Assembly: GCA_035293765.1 (NCBI GenBank)
Contig: DATGMF010000030.1
Span: 1-46,533, forward strand
Origin: DASRHT01 sp035293765
GTDB taxonomy: Bacteria; Chloroflexota; Ktedonobacteria; Ktedonobacterales; Ktedonobacteraceae
Length of the DNA: 46,533 nt
Direction of reading: 5' to 3'
Part shown: positions 23,650 to 31,409 of the stretch, one piece after another
Layout: the number at the start of each line of letters is the position of its first letter
Position numbering within the stretch: position 1 is the first letter of the stretch
Notes under the pieces: generated by a model
The model's input: only the letters and a program-made list of their open reading frames with translations
What the model was told of the DNA's origin: nothing
Databases searched by the model: none
Translations under genes and position numbers: made by a program

Positions 23650-25029
23650 ATGGATTTGCGCGGGAAACGTGTCCTGGTCATGGGGCTGGGACTGCAAGGC
23701 TCGGGTATGGCAGCGACTCGCTATGCGGCTCAGCAGGGGGCGCTTGTGCGCGTGACGGATATGAAGTCGGAGGAGGTGCTGGCTCCGAGCGTGCAGGCGC
23801 TGGCGGGTCTGCCAATAGAGTTTGTGCTGGGGCAGCATCGCGAAGAGGATTTTCGCTGGGCGGAGATAGTGCTTCGTAACCCTGGTGTACCTCGCACCTC
23901 GCCCTATCTGTTGCTGGCTCAGGAGCATGGGGCGCAGATCGAGATGGAAATTGCCCTCTTCTTCCTCGCCTGCCCCGGTCGCATCATCGGCATTACCGGG
24001 ACGCGTGGCAAGACCACGACGACCACCCTGATTTACGAGATCCTGCATGCCAGCGGCGCCCCCACTGTGCTGGGTGGTAATGTCGCCGGAGTGGAGACGC
24101 TTTCATTGCTGCCTCAGATCACCAGCGAGACGCTGGTGGTGCTGGAACTCTCAAGCTGGCAGCTCGAAGGTCTGGCTCCGCATGCGCTCAGCCCCGAGGT
24201 CGCGGTGATGACCAATGTCTATCCCGATCACCTCAATACTTATAGCGGCATGGAGGAATATGCCGAGGCCAAAGCCAATATTTTCCGTCATCAGACTCCC
24301 GAAGGGATCGCCGTTTTCAACTACGATAATCCCTGGACGCGCCGTTTTGGTGAGGAAGCGCCGGGCAAAACCTGGTTTACCAGTTTGCAGCTCGGCGGCA
24401 GCTTCCCGCGCGGCTCGACTGCTGTAGAGCCCTTTATCTTTACCGAAACCCCTCTGGCCGGTCGGCATAATCTGGAAAATATTCTCATGGCAACGACAAC
24501 TGCTCGTCTGCTGGGAGTCTCGGATGAGCGTATTGCAGCTACCGTGCGTGGCTTCCGTGGGGTAGCCCATCGCCTGCAAGAAGTGGGCGTCATCAACGGG
24601 GTGCGTTTTGTCAACGACAGTACCAGCACGACTCCAGTAGCGGGACGCGTGGCTCTGGAGGCTTTCGATAGCCCGATAGTGCTGGTGGCTGGTGGCAATA
24701 CCAAGCATCTCCCCCTGGAACAGTGGCCCGCGACAATTGTGCAACGCTGCCGGGATGTAATCCTGATGGTGGGTAGCGGCACCGATGAGCTGCTCCCCGC
24801 CATTCAAGAAGAGGCGCGCAAACAGGGCGTTGCCGATCCGGTGCGCGGTATTTTCGATGATTTTAAGCAGACAATCGATACTGCCGTGTCCCTGACGCGT
24901 CCTGGCGATGTGTTGCTCTTCTCTCCCGGCTTTACCAGCTTCCGCATGTTCCTCAACGAGTTTGACCGGGGTGATAAATTTGTGGCATATGTGCGTTCCC
25001 TGCAACATAGCAATGAGAAAAGCTCGTAA
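23650..25029 (+). CDS. murD: UDP-N-acetylmuramoyl-L-alanine--D-glutamate ligase
   Basis: Adds D-Glu to UDP-MurNAc-L-Ala in cytoplasmic peptidoglycan synthesis, 459 aa. An N-terminal Rossmann-like UMP-binding domain (VLVMGLGLQGSGMAATRY) is followed by the central ATPase with GTRGKTTTTTL (about 117-127), VLELSSWQLEG, MTNVYPDHLNTY and the C-terminal ligase domain with HRLQEVGVINGVRFVNDSTSTTP. Length is normal. ATG 23650 has AGAGGAG upstream. No other mur gene is adjacent, which is unusual compared with dcw clusters. A LysE transporter follows after 43 bp. Confidence 0.95.
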   Translation: MDLRGKRVLVMGLGLQGSGMAATRYAAQQGALVRVTDMKSEEVLAPSVQALAGLPIEFVLGQHREEDFRWAEIVLRNPGVPRTSPYLLLAQEHGAQIEMEIALFFLACPGRIIGITGTRGKTTTTTLIYEILHASGAPTVLGGNVAGVETLSLLPQITSETLVVLELSSWQLEGLAPHALSPEVAVMTNVYPDHLNTYSGMEEYAEAKANIFRHQTPEGIAVFNYDNPWTRRFGEEAPGKTWFTSLQLGGSFPRGSTAVEPFIFTETPLAGRHNLENILMATTTARLLGVSDERIAATVRGFRGVAHRLQEVGVINGVRFVNDSTSTTPVAGRVALEAFDSPIVLVAGGNTKHLPLEQWPATIVQRCRDVILMVGSGTDELLPAIQEEARKQGVADPVRGIFDDFKQTIDTAVSLTRPGDVLLFSPGFTSFRMFLNEFDRGDKFVAYVRSLQHSNEKSS

Positions 25030-25072
25030 ATCGTGCAGGGACTGATGTGCTTTTAACAGGAAGATTATATTG

Positions 25073-25729
25073 ATGCAAATTACTTTACTCATTACCGCCA
25101 TCGGGTTAGGCATTGCCTATGCGGCGTCGCCCGGGGCCGTGAACACCGAAGCTATCCGACGTGGGGTAACGCATGGGGCGCGTTCAACGCTCATGGTCGA
25201 GACCGGTTCGCTCATCGGCGATTCTTTCTGGGCTTTGCTGGCCTTAACAGGCGTCACCGTTTTTGCTCATTACCTGGCGATCCAGGTCGTTTTGGGCATC
25301 GTCGGCGGATGTTTTCTGCTGCGTATGGCCTGGCTAGCTCTCCATGAGGCGCTGGTGAAGCGTGACTTTGCTGAAGGTAAGACAGCTAACACGCGAGGAG
25401 ATTTTGCGACGGGAGTGGTCTTCGGGCTAGCCAATCCGGTCGGGCTGGCTTTCTGGTCCGGCCTGGGCAGCAGCGTCGTGGCTTCGGGGGTAGTTGGGGT
25501 GCAGTTTGCTGTATTCTTCATCGGCTTTTTTATTGGCGCCGTCCTCTGGTGCATTGGTATCAGCTCCGGCATGCGCTGGGGCCGTCGCTGGATTCGTCCC
25601 GCGCTCTTCCTCTGGATCAACATAGTATGCGGTCTCGCCCTGGGCTATTTCGGCGTGCGCGTCCTCTGGCTCACCGCGCAAGAATGGTTGGAACACCAGA
25701 TTTTGCCAGCTTTGAGACCGACGCGCTAA
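25073..25729 (+). CDS. LysE/RhtB family transporter
   Basis: A 218-aa inner-membrane exporter of amino acids or related metabolites. Six hydrophobic segments; the N-terminus has the family pattern GIAYAASPGAVNTEAIRRG, and the middle has FATGVVFGLANPVGLAFWSG. ATG 25073 is used with AGGAAG upstream; TTG 25070 directly before it is equally placed. Probably co-transcribed with murD. The substrate is unknown. Confidence 0.88.
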   Translation: MQITLLITAIGLGIAYAASPGAVNTEAIRRGVTHGARSTLMVETGSLIGDSFWALLALTGVTVFAHYLAIQVVLGIVGGCFLLRMAWLALHEALVKRDFAEGKTANTRGDFATGVVFGLANPVGLAFWSGLGSSVVASGVVGVQFAVFFIGFFIGAVLWCIGISSGMRWGRRWIRPALFLWINIVCGLALGYFGVRVLWLTAQEWLEHQILPALRPTR

Positions 25730-25873
25730 GAAAAGTTCGTCGGTATAGAACTCATCATTATCGCAGCAATCCGCCACCGCTACTTCGGTACGAGTTGGTG
25801 GCTCTCACTTGTTCAGGTTGTTGGCAGCGGCGTCCTCGTCTTCGCTGCTGCGCTCATCTTCGGCAACGCGTGA
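25730..25873 (+). pseudogene. C-terminal remnant of a membrane protein (VIT/CCC1-like)
   Basis: Directly after the LysE stop and in the same frame, 47 codons are open up to TGA 25871-25873, reading IELIIIAAIRHRYFG...SLVQVVGSGVLVFAAALIFGNA. Two TM-like stretches and the sense of the sequence resemble the end of a VIT1/CCC1-type transporter. No start codon or ribosome site is present and the body of the gene is missing, so this is best read as a fossil. The family assignment is tentative. Confidence 0.5.
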
Positions 25874-25881
25874 GCGCATTC

Positions 25882-26466
25882 CTACAGCGTTTGCCAGGTA
25901 AGAAGGTATCGCCAGAGCAATAGTCGTCGGAGATGTGCATCGGTTAGGATGGAAGAAACTCTCTCGCGGATCTCTGGCAAGGACATGTCCGCTGGCCTGA
26001 TCGGTGCTTTGTAAGGAGACGATTTGCAGCTAAGTGCGTAGAAGGCATTCACTGGAACCGCGATCAGTGCGACTCCCATATCGGTCAGGTTGGCTTCACG
26101 GAATAAGCCAAGCACAGCCAAGACACCGCCCGGTTGTAATAGCGAAACCATCTCTTCAAGACATCGATCAAATGGCATGTGATGAAGCGATGCAGATGCT
26201 GCAATGAAGTCGAACTGTTCCCCGAAAGGATATTGCAGAAAGTTGGCCTGAACGAACCGGAGCAATGGATTGCTTATAGTCATTTGGGCTTGTTCGATCA
26301 TCGCTTGATCACGGTCAATCCCCGTTACAGCGATACCAAACCTATCAGCCAGACGCTGGGCAAAACTGCCATCGCCACATCCCACGTCTAGCGCATTTCG
26401 GCAGCCAGGAGGGACTTGACGCAAAAGCAAATTGGTATAGTGCTCGTTGTGATTATAGTGAAACAT
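25882..26466 (-). CDS. class I SAM-dependent methyltransferase
   Basis: A 194-aa methyltransferase with motif I ALDVGCGDGSFAQRLA, motif II VTGIDRDQAMI and ASASLHHMPFDRCLEEMVSLLQPGGVLAVLGL. ATG 26466 (MFHYNHNEHYTNLLLRQ) matches the N-terminus usual in this group; a longer start at 26496 lies inside an inverted repeat, and neither has a clear ribosome site. It lies downstream of ileS on the same strand. The substrate is unknown. Confidence 0.85.
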   Translation of the reverse strand: MFHYNHNEHYTNLLLRQVPPGCRNALDVGCGDGSFAQRLADRFGIAVTGIDRDQAMIEQAQMTISNPLLRFVQANFLQYPFGEQFDFIAASASLHHMPFDRCLEEMVSLLQPGGVLAVLGLFREANLTDMGVALIAVPVNAFYALSCKSSPYKAPIRPADMSLPEIRERVSSILTDAHLRRLLLWRYLLTWQTL

Positions 26467-26481
26467 GATGCTTTGGCATGA

Positions 26482-26518
26482 AGCCACTACCCCCATTACT
26501 TGAAAGGGCGTAGTGGCT
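26482..26518 (-). terminator. inverted repeat after ileS (possible terminator)
   Basis: AGCCACTAC (26482-26490) and GTAGTGGCT (26510-26518) form a 9-bp stem with a 19-nt loop between the ileS stop and the methyltransferase start. No U-tract is present, so termination may be inefficient or need Rho. Confidence 0.5.
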
Positions 26519-26539
26519 CCACGTTTTCCTGATTGCTAC

Positions 26540-29500
26540 TCACATCTTGCCCAGCACAACCTCGATAGTGTAGCCTTCCAGCTTCTTCAGCGAGGTGGGC
26601 GAGATGGTTTCGCGGTACATCTCGTCGAACGATGGATAGTCGCGCTGGCTGATCGAGACCAGCAGGTTGTCGGCCAGCGTCTCCGCCCGGATTTCGTGCA
26701 TGTAGCCGGTGAGGATATTCGCCAGCTCGACATCGGTGTACAGGGCCAGGCCGATATGATCCTCGATGTTCAAGCCGGCTTTCTTGCGCATATCCTGGAC
26801 GTAATGGGTCAGGTCGCGCACCAGCCCCTCTTCGCGCAGTTGTGGCGTAATCGCCGTTTCAAGCGCCACGATATAGCCGCGTTCCTCCGCCGTGACGAAG
26901 CCAGGGCGCGCCGTCGCAATGACTTCAACCTCGTCAGCCGTCAGATCAAGCTCCTGCTCACCTAGCGCCAGTTTGAGCATGCCCGTTGCGTTGAGCTGCT
27001 CAGCGGCAAGCTGGGTTTCGTGGGGCGTCATCGTTTTGAAGAACGCCAGGACTTTTTGTACCAGCGGCCCATGCTTCGGCCCGAGAACTTTGACCTGTGG
27101 CTTCAGCGTATAGGCCAGCATATCGCTATCCTCGCTCATCAGCTCCAATCGCTTGATGTTGAGCTCCTCAAGCACCTGATTCTTGAGACGCGTCAGCGCC
27201 TCCTCCTCAGCAAAGCTGGGCACGCGGACGTGAAGCGCGTTAAGCGGCTGGCGCACGCGGATCTGCGCCTTCTCGCGCGCAGCTCGACCAAGACCAACCA
27301 TGCGCATCACCAGATGCGTCTCGCGCGTCAGTTGCTCGTCGATCAGACTTTCATTAACCTGAGGCCAGTCGCACAGGTGGACGCTCAACGGCGCTTGCTG
27401 GCTGACGCTGCGTACCAGGTTCTGATAAAGCTCTTCCGTCATAAATGGCATGAAGGGCGAGAGCAGCGTGATTAGCGTTGTCAGACACTCGTAGAGTGTC
27501 AGGTAAGCGCCCAGCTTGTCATCGTCGAGCTGTGATTTCCAGATGCGCTCGCGACTGCGCCGCAGGTACCAGTTAGAAAGATCATCCAGGAAGTCCTGCA
27601 TGACCTCCGTTGGCTTCACCGTATCGTACCGCTCCAGGCCGTTGGTCACGTCGCGCACCGTTTGCTGGAGCTCCGAGATGATCCAGCGGTCCAGCTCGCT
27701 GCGTCGCGCAACGGGTAGTTGATGTTGCGTCGGGTCAAACTGGTCGATATTGGCGTAGGTCACAAAGAACCAGTAGATGTTCCAGATCTTGTCCAGCGTG
27801 CGACGTGTCAGCATCCACTTTTCGCTCAGACGTATCGGCATACCCGTCTCGGCGGACTTTTGCATATCCGCTGCCGTGGGAATGGCCGGGAAGCTGAGAT
27901 TTTGCTCCGGCACATGATTGGCAAAGAGCCAGCGCATCGTATCCGACCCGACCCGCTCGGCTGCCTCGTCGAAGACCACCATGTTGCCCTTCGACTTGTG
28001 CATGGGCGTGCCATCTTCCGCCATCAATGTCGCGTAGCCGAAGAGCGTTTTAAACGGCGTCGTGTTCTCCAGCACCGTGCTCATCACCAGCATCGAATAG
28101 AACCAGTTTCGGAACTGGCCGGGGAACGACTCGGTGACAAAGTCCGCCGGGAACCACTGCTGCCAGTGGGCGTGATCGGTGCGATAGTGCAGGGTTGAGA
28201 ACGGCACAATGCCCGCGTCAAGCCAGGGGTTGCCAACATCTTTGATGCGCGAAACCACGGTGTCGCACTGTTTGCACTTGATTTTGACCGCATCAACCCA
28301 GGGACGATGAGGCGTATGCCCCTCGAACTCTTCCCAACCGGCCACCGCTCGCTCTTTCAGCTCCTCTTTGCTGCCGATGACCTCGAAGGTGTCACATTTG
28401 GGGCAGTTATAGATGGGCAACGCCAGGCCCCAGTAACGCTTCTTAGAGATCATCCAGTCATCCATGTTGCGCAGCCAGTCCAGTTCGCGCTCCAGGCCGA
28501 AGGCCGGTATCCATGTGACCTGACGCACCACGTTCATGATCTCGTAGCGCAACTGCTGCATCGAGATGAACCATTCATCGACCAGGCGGAAGATTAGCTC
28601 GGTCTTGCAGCGCCAGCACGTTGGATAGCGGTGGCTGTAGTTCTGCGGGCGATAGAGCAGACCTTTTTTGGTCAGGTTATCCGCTATCTGTCGCCCAACG
28701 TCGGCGGCATACTGTCCCGTGAGCCAGTCGAAGCCCTCCACGTAGATGCCGGCCTCATCGACCGGAGCGACCACCGCCAGATTGAACTCTTTCGAGAGGC
28801 CAAAGTCTTCGCGTCCGCAGCCGGGAGCGATATGGACGATGCCGGTGCCCTCGGTGGCGCTGACATCTTTCCAGGGGACGACGGTATGGACAACACCTTG
28901 TTCGGCTGGCAGTTCGTCGAAGGGACCGCGATATTTCCAGCCCACCATGTCACTGCCCTTTAACGTTTCGGTGACGCGGTAATCGCCCTTGTCGCGCCCC
29001 TTGAGAGCCTTTAGAACTGGCAGCAGTTGCTCTGCCAGGTAATAGAACTCGCCGTCCTGCTCGACTCTGACATAGGGCAGGTCGGGATGAACGGCTGCTG
29101 CGACATTGGCTGCTAACGTCCAGGGAGTTGTCGTCCAGACGAGCAGGTATTCCTTGCCGCCCGCCTGAGCTTTGCTAGACGCGCTAGCGGCGTTGGCGGG
29201 CGGAATATCAAGGTATTCACCGGGGCGATCTACCAGCGGCAGGCGCACATAGAGGCTGAGGTGCGTGATTTCCTTGTAGCCCTCGGCCTCCATCTCCATA
29301 TTTGAGATGCCGGTCGCGCAGCGCGGACACCAGGGCATCACGTCGCGCCCCTTGTAGATCAGACCGCGCTCATGGCATTTTTTGAGGAACGACCAGATGG
29401 TATAGTTATTTTCGTCTGAAAGGGTATAGTAGTCGTTGCCCCAGTCCATCCAGTAGCCCAGACGGATGGATTGCTCGGTCTGTCGTTTGGCGAAGGTAAA

Positions 29501-29899
29501 AACGCGCTCTTTGCAGCGCTCCACAAATTTGGCTATGCCATAAGCTTCGATGTCGTGCTTGGTCTGGAAGCCCAGATCCTCCTCGACGTTCACCTCGACC
29601 CATAGCCCCTGGCAATCGAAGCCGTTCTGGTAACGCTGCTTGTAGCCCTGCATCGTCTTGAACCGCTGGTAGAGATCCTTATAGGTGCGTCCCCACGCGT
29701 GATGGACGCCCATTGGATTGTTCGCGGTGATCGGACCATCCAGGAATGAGTATTGCTTATCGCTGTGCTCGTTGCGCTTCAGGTAGAGTTGCAGCGCATT
29801 GTTTTCGTCCCACCACTGCTGGATGGTGCGTTCCAGCGCCGGATAGTCCACGCGATCCGCCGCGACAACAGGCTGGAATACGGTTGATTTTACTGACAA
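26540..29899 (-). CDS. ileS: isoleucine--tRNA ligase
   Basis: Charges tRNA-Ile in the cytoplasm, 1119 aa, the long IleRS form. The class I signatures are variant: the HIGH region reads NPMGVHHAWGRTYKD, and the KMSKS loop reads MHKSKGN. The CP1 editing insertion (about 190-420) includes LLVWTTTPWTLAAN and HIAPGCGREDFG; tRNA-binding and C-terminal domains follow from about 700. The start is TTG 29899 with GAGGAGG 5 nt upstream, giving MSVKSTVFQPV; the reading frame continues upstream but without a ribosome site. It is 72 bp behind the alaX-like gene and under the same T-box. Confidence 0.96.
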   Translation of the reverse strand: MSVKSTVFQPVVAADRVDYPALERTIQQWWDENNALQLYLKRNEHSDKQYSFLDGPITANNPMGVHHAWGRTYKDLYQRFKTMQGYKQRYQNGFDCQGLWVEVNVEEDLGFQTKHDIEAYGIAKFVERCKERVFTFAKRQTEQSIRLGYWMDWGNDYYTLSDENNYTIWSFLKKCHERGLIYKGRDVMPWCPRCATGISNMEMEAEGYKEITHLSLYVRLPLVDRPGEYLDIPPANAASASSKAQAGGKEYLLVWTTTPWTLAANVAAAVHPDLPYVRVEQDGEFYYLAEQLLPVLKALKGRDKGDYRVTETLKGSDMVGWKYRGPFDELPAEQGVVHTVVPWKDVSATEGTGIVHIAPGCGREDFGLSKEFNLAVVAPVDEAGIYVEGFDWLTGQYAADVGRQIADNLTKKGLLYRPQNYSHRYPTCWRCKTELIFRLVDEWFISMQQLRYEIMNVVRQVTWIPAFGLERELDWLRNMDDWMISKKRYWGLALPIYNCPKCDTFEVIGSKEELKERAVAGWEEFEGHTPHRPWVDAVKIKCKQCDTVVSRIKDVGNPWLDAGIVPFSTLHYRTDHAHWQQWFPADFVTESFPGQFRNWFYSMLVMSTVLENTTPFKTLFGYATLMAEDGTPMHKSKGNMVVFDEAAERVGSDTMRWLFANHVPEQNLSFPAIPTAADMQKSAETGMPIRLSEKWMLTRRTLDKIWNIYWFFVTYANIDQFDPTQHQLPVARRSELDRWIISELQQTVRDVTNGLERYDTVKPTEVMQDFLDDLSNWYLRRSRERIWKSQLDDDKLGAYLTLYECLTTLITLLSPFMPFMTEELYQNLVRSVSQQAPLSVHLCDWPQVNESLIDEQLTRETHLVMRMVGLGRAAREKAQIRVRQPLNALHVRVPSFAEEEALTRLKNQVLEELNIKRLELMSEDSDMLAYTLKPQVKVLGPKHGPLVQKVLAFFKTMTPHETQLAAEQLNATGMLKLALGEQELDLTADEVEVIATARPGFVTAEERGYIVALETAITPQLREEGLVRDLTHYVQDMRKKAGLNIEDHIGLALYTDVELANILTGYMHEIRAETLADNLLVSISQRDYPSFDEMYRETISPTSLKKLEGYTIEVVLGKM

Positions 29900-29971
29900 A
29901 GCGTCCTCCTCTGCGTCCAATGCCCTACGTACGCATATGTGTTGTACTGATATATCGTATGAGCAGTAAGG

Positions 29972-30691
29972 TCAATCTACGAGTACGATTTCTAAACGTT
30001 TGTTGATCTTGCCCTTATTCTCCGTTTTGGTAATTTTAATGCCGCCGACCTCGCTGGTATGGTTGACATGAGTTCCGCCGTCGGCTTGCAGGTCCAGGCC
30101 AACGATCTCTACAATGCGAATTTCCTCAATCTCCGGTGGCAGCAGATTAATTCTGGTGCGCACCAGGTCCGGTATCTCAAATGCTTTTTCGCGTGGCAAG
30201 GTGTAAACGCGTATCGGGTGGTCGGCCTCTATAGCTTCATTGACTTTCTGCTCAATATAAGCGATGCGCTCGCGGTCCAGATTCTCCATTGAGAAATCCA
30301 TACGTGCCCGGTCGGGATACATCTGACCGCCGGTAACCTGAACGCCAAACTCTTTCCAGATGATGCCGCAAAGAAGATGCAGAGCAGTATGGGTACGCAT
30401 CATCCGGTAGCGAAAATCCCAGTCGATGGTGCCGACGACTTCGGTGCCAACGGCGGGCGGGATGCTATCGAGCGTGTGCCAGACAATATCATTGCGCTTA
30501 TTCATAGCTATCACGTTCGCCAGTGATTGCTGGTTATCCCAGCAGATGACGCCACGATCCGCCATCTGTCCACCACCGCCGGGATAAAACACAGTTGCAT
30601 CCAGTGCAATCTCGTCGCCTTCGACGGCCACAACTTTCGCTGTGCATTCAAACGTAAAGCTGTTCTGGTGATAAAGGAGCTTCGTCTTCAT
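29972..30691 (-). CDS. AlaX-like free-standing tRNA editing protein
   Basis: A 239-aa protein made only of the AlaRS/ThrRS-type editing (second additional) domain, which in relatives hydrolyses mischarged Ser- or Gly-tRNA-Ala. The N-terminal part has YPGGGGQMADRG as in AlaX-M and AlaRS; zinc ligands HTALHLL (HxxxH) are present, but the second site reads DGGTH instead of the usual CGGTH, so one Cys ligand is Asp. ATG 30691 has AAGAAGGG 7 nt upstream. It is the first gene behind a T-box whose specifier codes for Ile, in an operon with ileS, so its relation to alanine or to isoleucyl-tRNA quality control is open. Confidence 0.88.
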   Translation of the reverse strand: MKTKLLYHQNSFTFECTAKVVAVEGDEIALDATVFYPGGGGQMADRGVICWDNQQSLANVIAMNKRNDIVWHTLDSIPPAVGTEVVGTIDWDFRYRMMRTHTALHLLCGIIWKEFGVQVTGGQMYPDRARMDFSMENLDRERIAYIEQKVNEAIEADHPIRVYTLPREKAFEIPDLVRTRINLLPPEIEEIRIVEIVGLDLQADGGTHVNHTSEVGGIKITKTENKGKINKRLEIVLVD

Positions 30692-30719
30692 TGTTTGGCC
30701 CTTCTTCAATTTCTTCAAT

Positions 30720-30749
30720 AAAAAACCCCTCGTCCAGCGCAGGGACGAG
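30720..30749 (-). terminator. T-box-controlled terminator
   Basis: CTCGTCC and GGACGAG (30743-30749 with 30729-30735) with a 7-nt loop, then on the minus strand GGG and six T. Its 5' side competes with the T-box antiterminator. Confidence 0.85.
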
Positions 30750-31036
30750 AGGAACTCCCGTGGTACCACCCTTGTTAGCCCAACACCATCGCATGACCCG
30801 ACGTTGGACTCACTCGAATCCGCGTATTTCCGAGCGGTTATAGATAAACTACGGAATTACGCGCCTTCGTGATAACGGGAAGGGACCGGCCTGCTTACTT
30901 CGTGGTTCAGCAAGCGGCTCAGGAGTGATTTTCTGCCGACATCCCGTGCCTGGTTACACCATCCCCAGGCTCTCTGCGACAGGCTCAGCGGCGTACTCGC
31001 TCCGTCATTGCCCTATGCAAAATTTCTGGCTTTCGG

Positions 31037-31069
31037 CTATTCTTCACCGCTATCTTTGACTATTCTCAT
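31037..31069 (-). other. possible 10-codon leader peptide upstream of T-box stem I
   Basis: AGAGGAG lies 3 nt before ATG 31069, and the frame reads MRIVKDSGEE then TAG (31037). The strong ribosome site in a leader is notable, but nothing shows it is translated. Confidence 0.3.
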
Positions 31070-31138
31070 GACGCTCCTCTGCGATAGACAAATTGTTACG
31101 AGCGAGCGACCTGCGAAGGTGAAGAATGTAGCAAAAAT

Positions 31139-31167
31139 ATGATACCATAAGAGATGATAGAATACAA
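31139..31167 (-). promoter_or_regulatory. promoter of the alaX-ileS T-box operon
   Basis: Minus strand: TTGTAT (31167-31162), a 17-bp spacer and TATCAT (31144-31139). The start would be near 31132, leaving a leader of about 440 nt to ATG 30691. Confidence 0.75.
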
Positions 31168-31183
31168 TAGCTCTTTCTTTACT

Positions 31184-31253
31184 TTCAGTATTCTCAAGCG
31201 GGTCGAGCGCGGCCATTGGCTCTGCAGCTCTTTTGAGGAGGAATATACGCATC
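31184..31253 (+). repeat. 70-bp structured dispersed repeat, copy B
   Basis: Begins TTCAGTATTCTCAAGCGGG, ends in ATATACGCATC, 70 bp. The outer arm TTCTCAAG pairs with TTTTGAGGA using two G-U pairs; the inner hairpin is GGCC-ATT-GGCT. It is tandem with copy C, 45 bp apart, both upstream of and co-oriented with odhA. Confidence 0.75.
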
Positions 31254-31298
31254 AGAGCCGAAGATGCCAAGTGAAAATGTACGTAATACGCTTTTAAT

Positions 31299-31368
31299 TT
31301 CAGTACCCTCAAGCGGGTCGAGCTAACCACAGGTTGCCGCTGTCTTCCTTGAGGAGAAGTATAACATC
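31299..31368 (+). repeat. 70-bp structured dispersed repeat, copy C
   Basis: Begins TTCAGTACCCTCAAGCGGG, ends AGTATAACATC, 70 bp. The inner hairpin AACC-ACA-GGTT shows a compensatory change against copy A (AGCC-ACC-GGCT). It ends 41 nt before the odhA start codon, close to the 43 nt between copy A and the GH3 start. Confidence 0.8.
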
Positions 31369-31409
31369 ACACCTGAAAATGTCAAAGGAAAAAGCATTAA
31401 GGAACATTT

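Larger units (their letters stand above)
30720..31132 (-). ncRNA. T-box riboswitch leader, tRNA-Ile specifier, controlling alaX-ileS
   Basis: On the minus strand the leader runs from a start near 31132 to the terminator at 30720. Stem I begins near 31013 with GCAATGACGGAGCGAGTAC, has AGAGAGCC and GGTGTAACC loops, and a 3' side AAAATCACTCCTGAG. In T-boxes the three bases before ACTCCTGAG are the specifier: here ATC (30929-30927), an Ile codon. The T-box itself, AAGGGTGGTACCACG (30773-30759), and the terminator with six U follow. Uncharged tRNA-Ile is expected to prevent termination and switch on the operon. Class assignment is firm; the specifier reading is strong but by eye. Confidence 0.93.

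Noticed and set aside
24151..25113. 320-codon open frame opposite murD and lysE
   Set aside because: Antisense to well-conserved MurD motifs; His/Arg-rich shadow.
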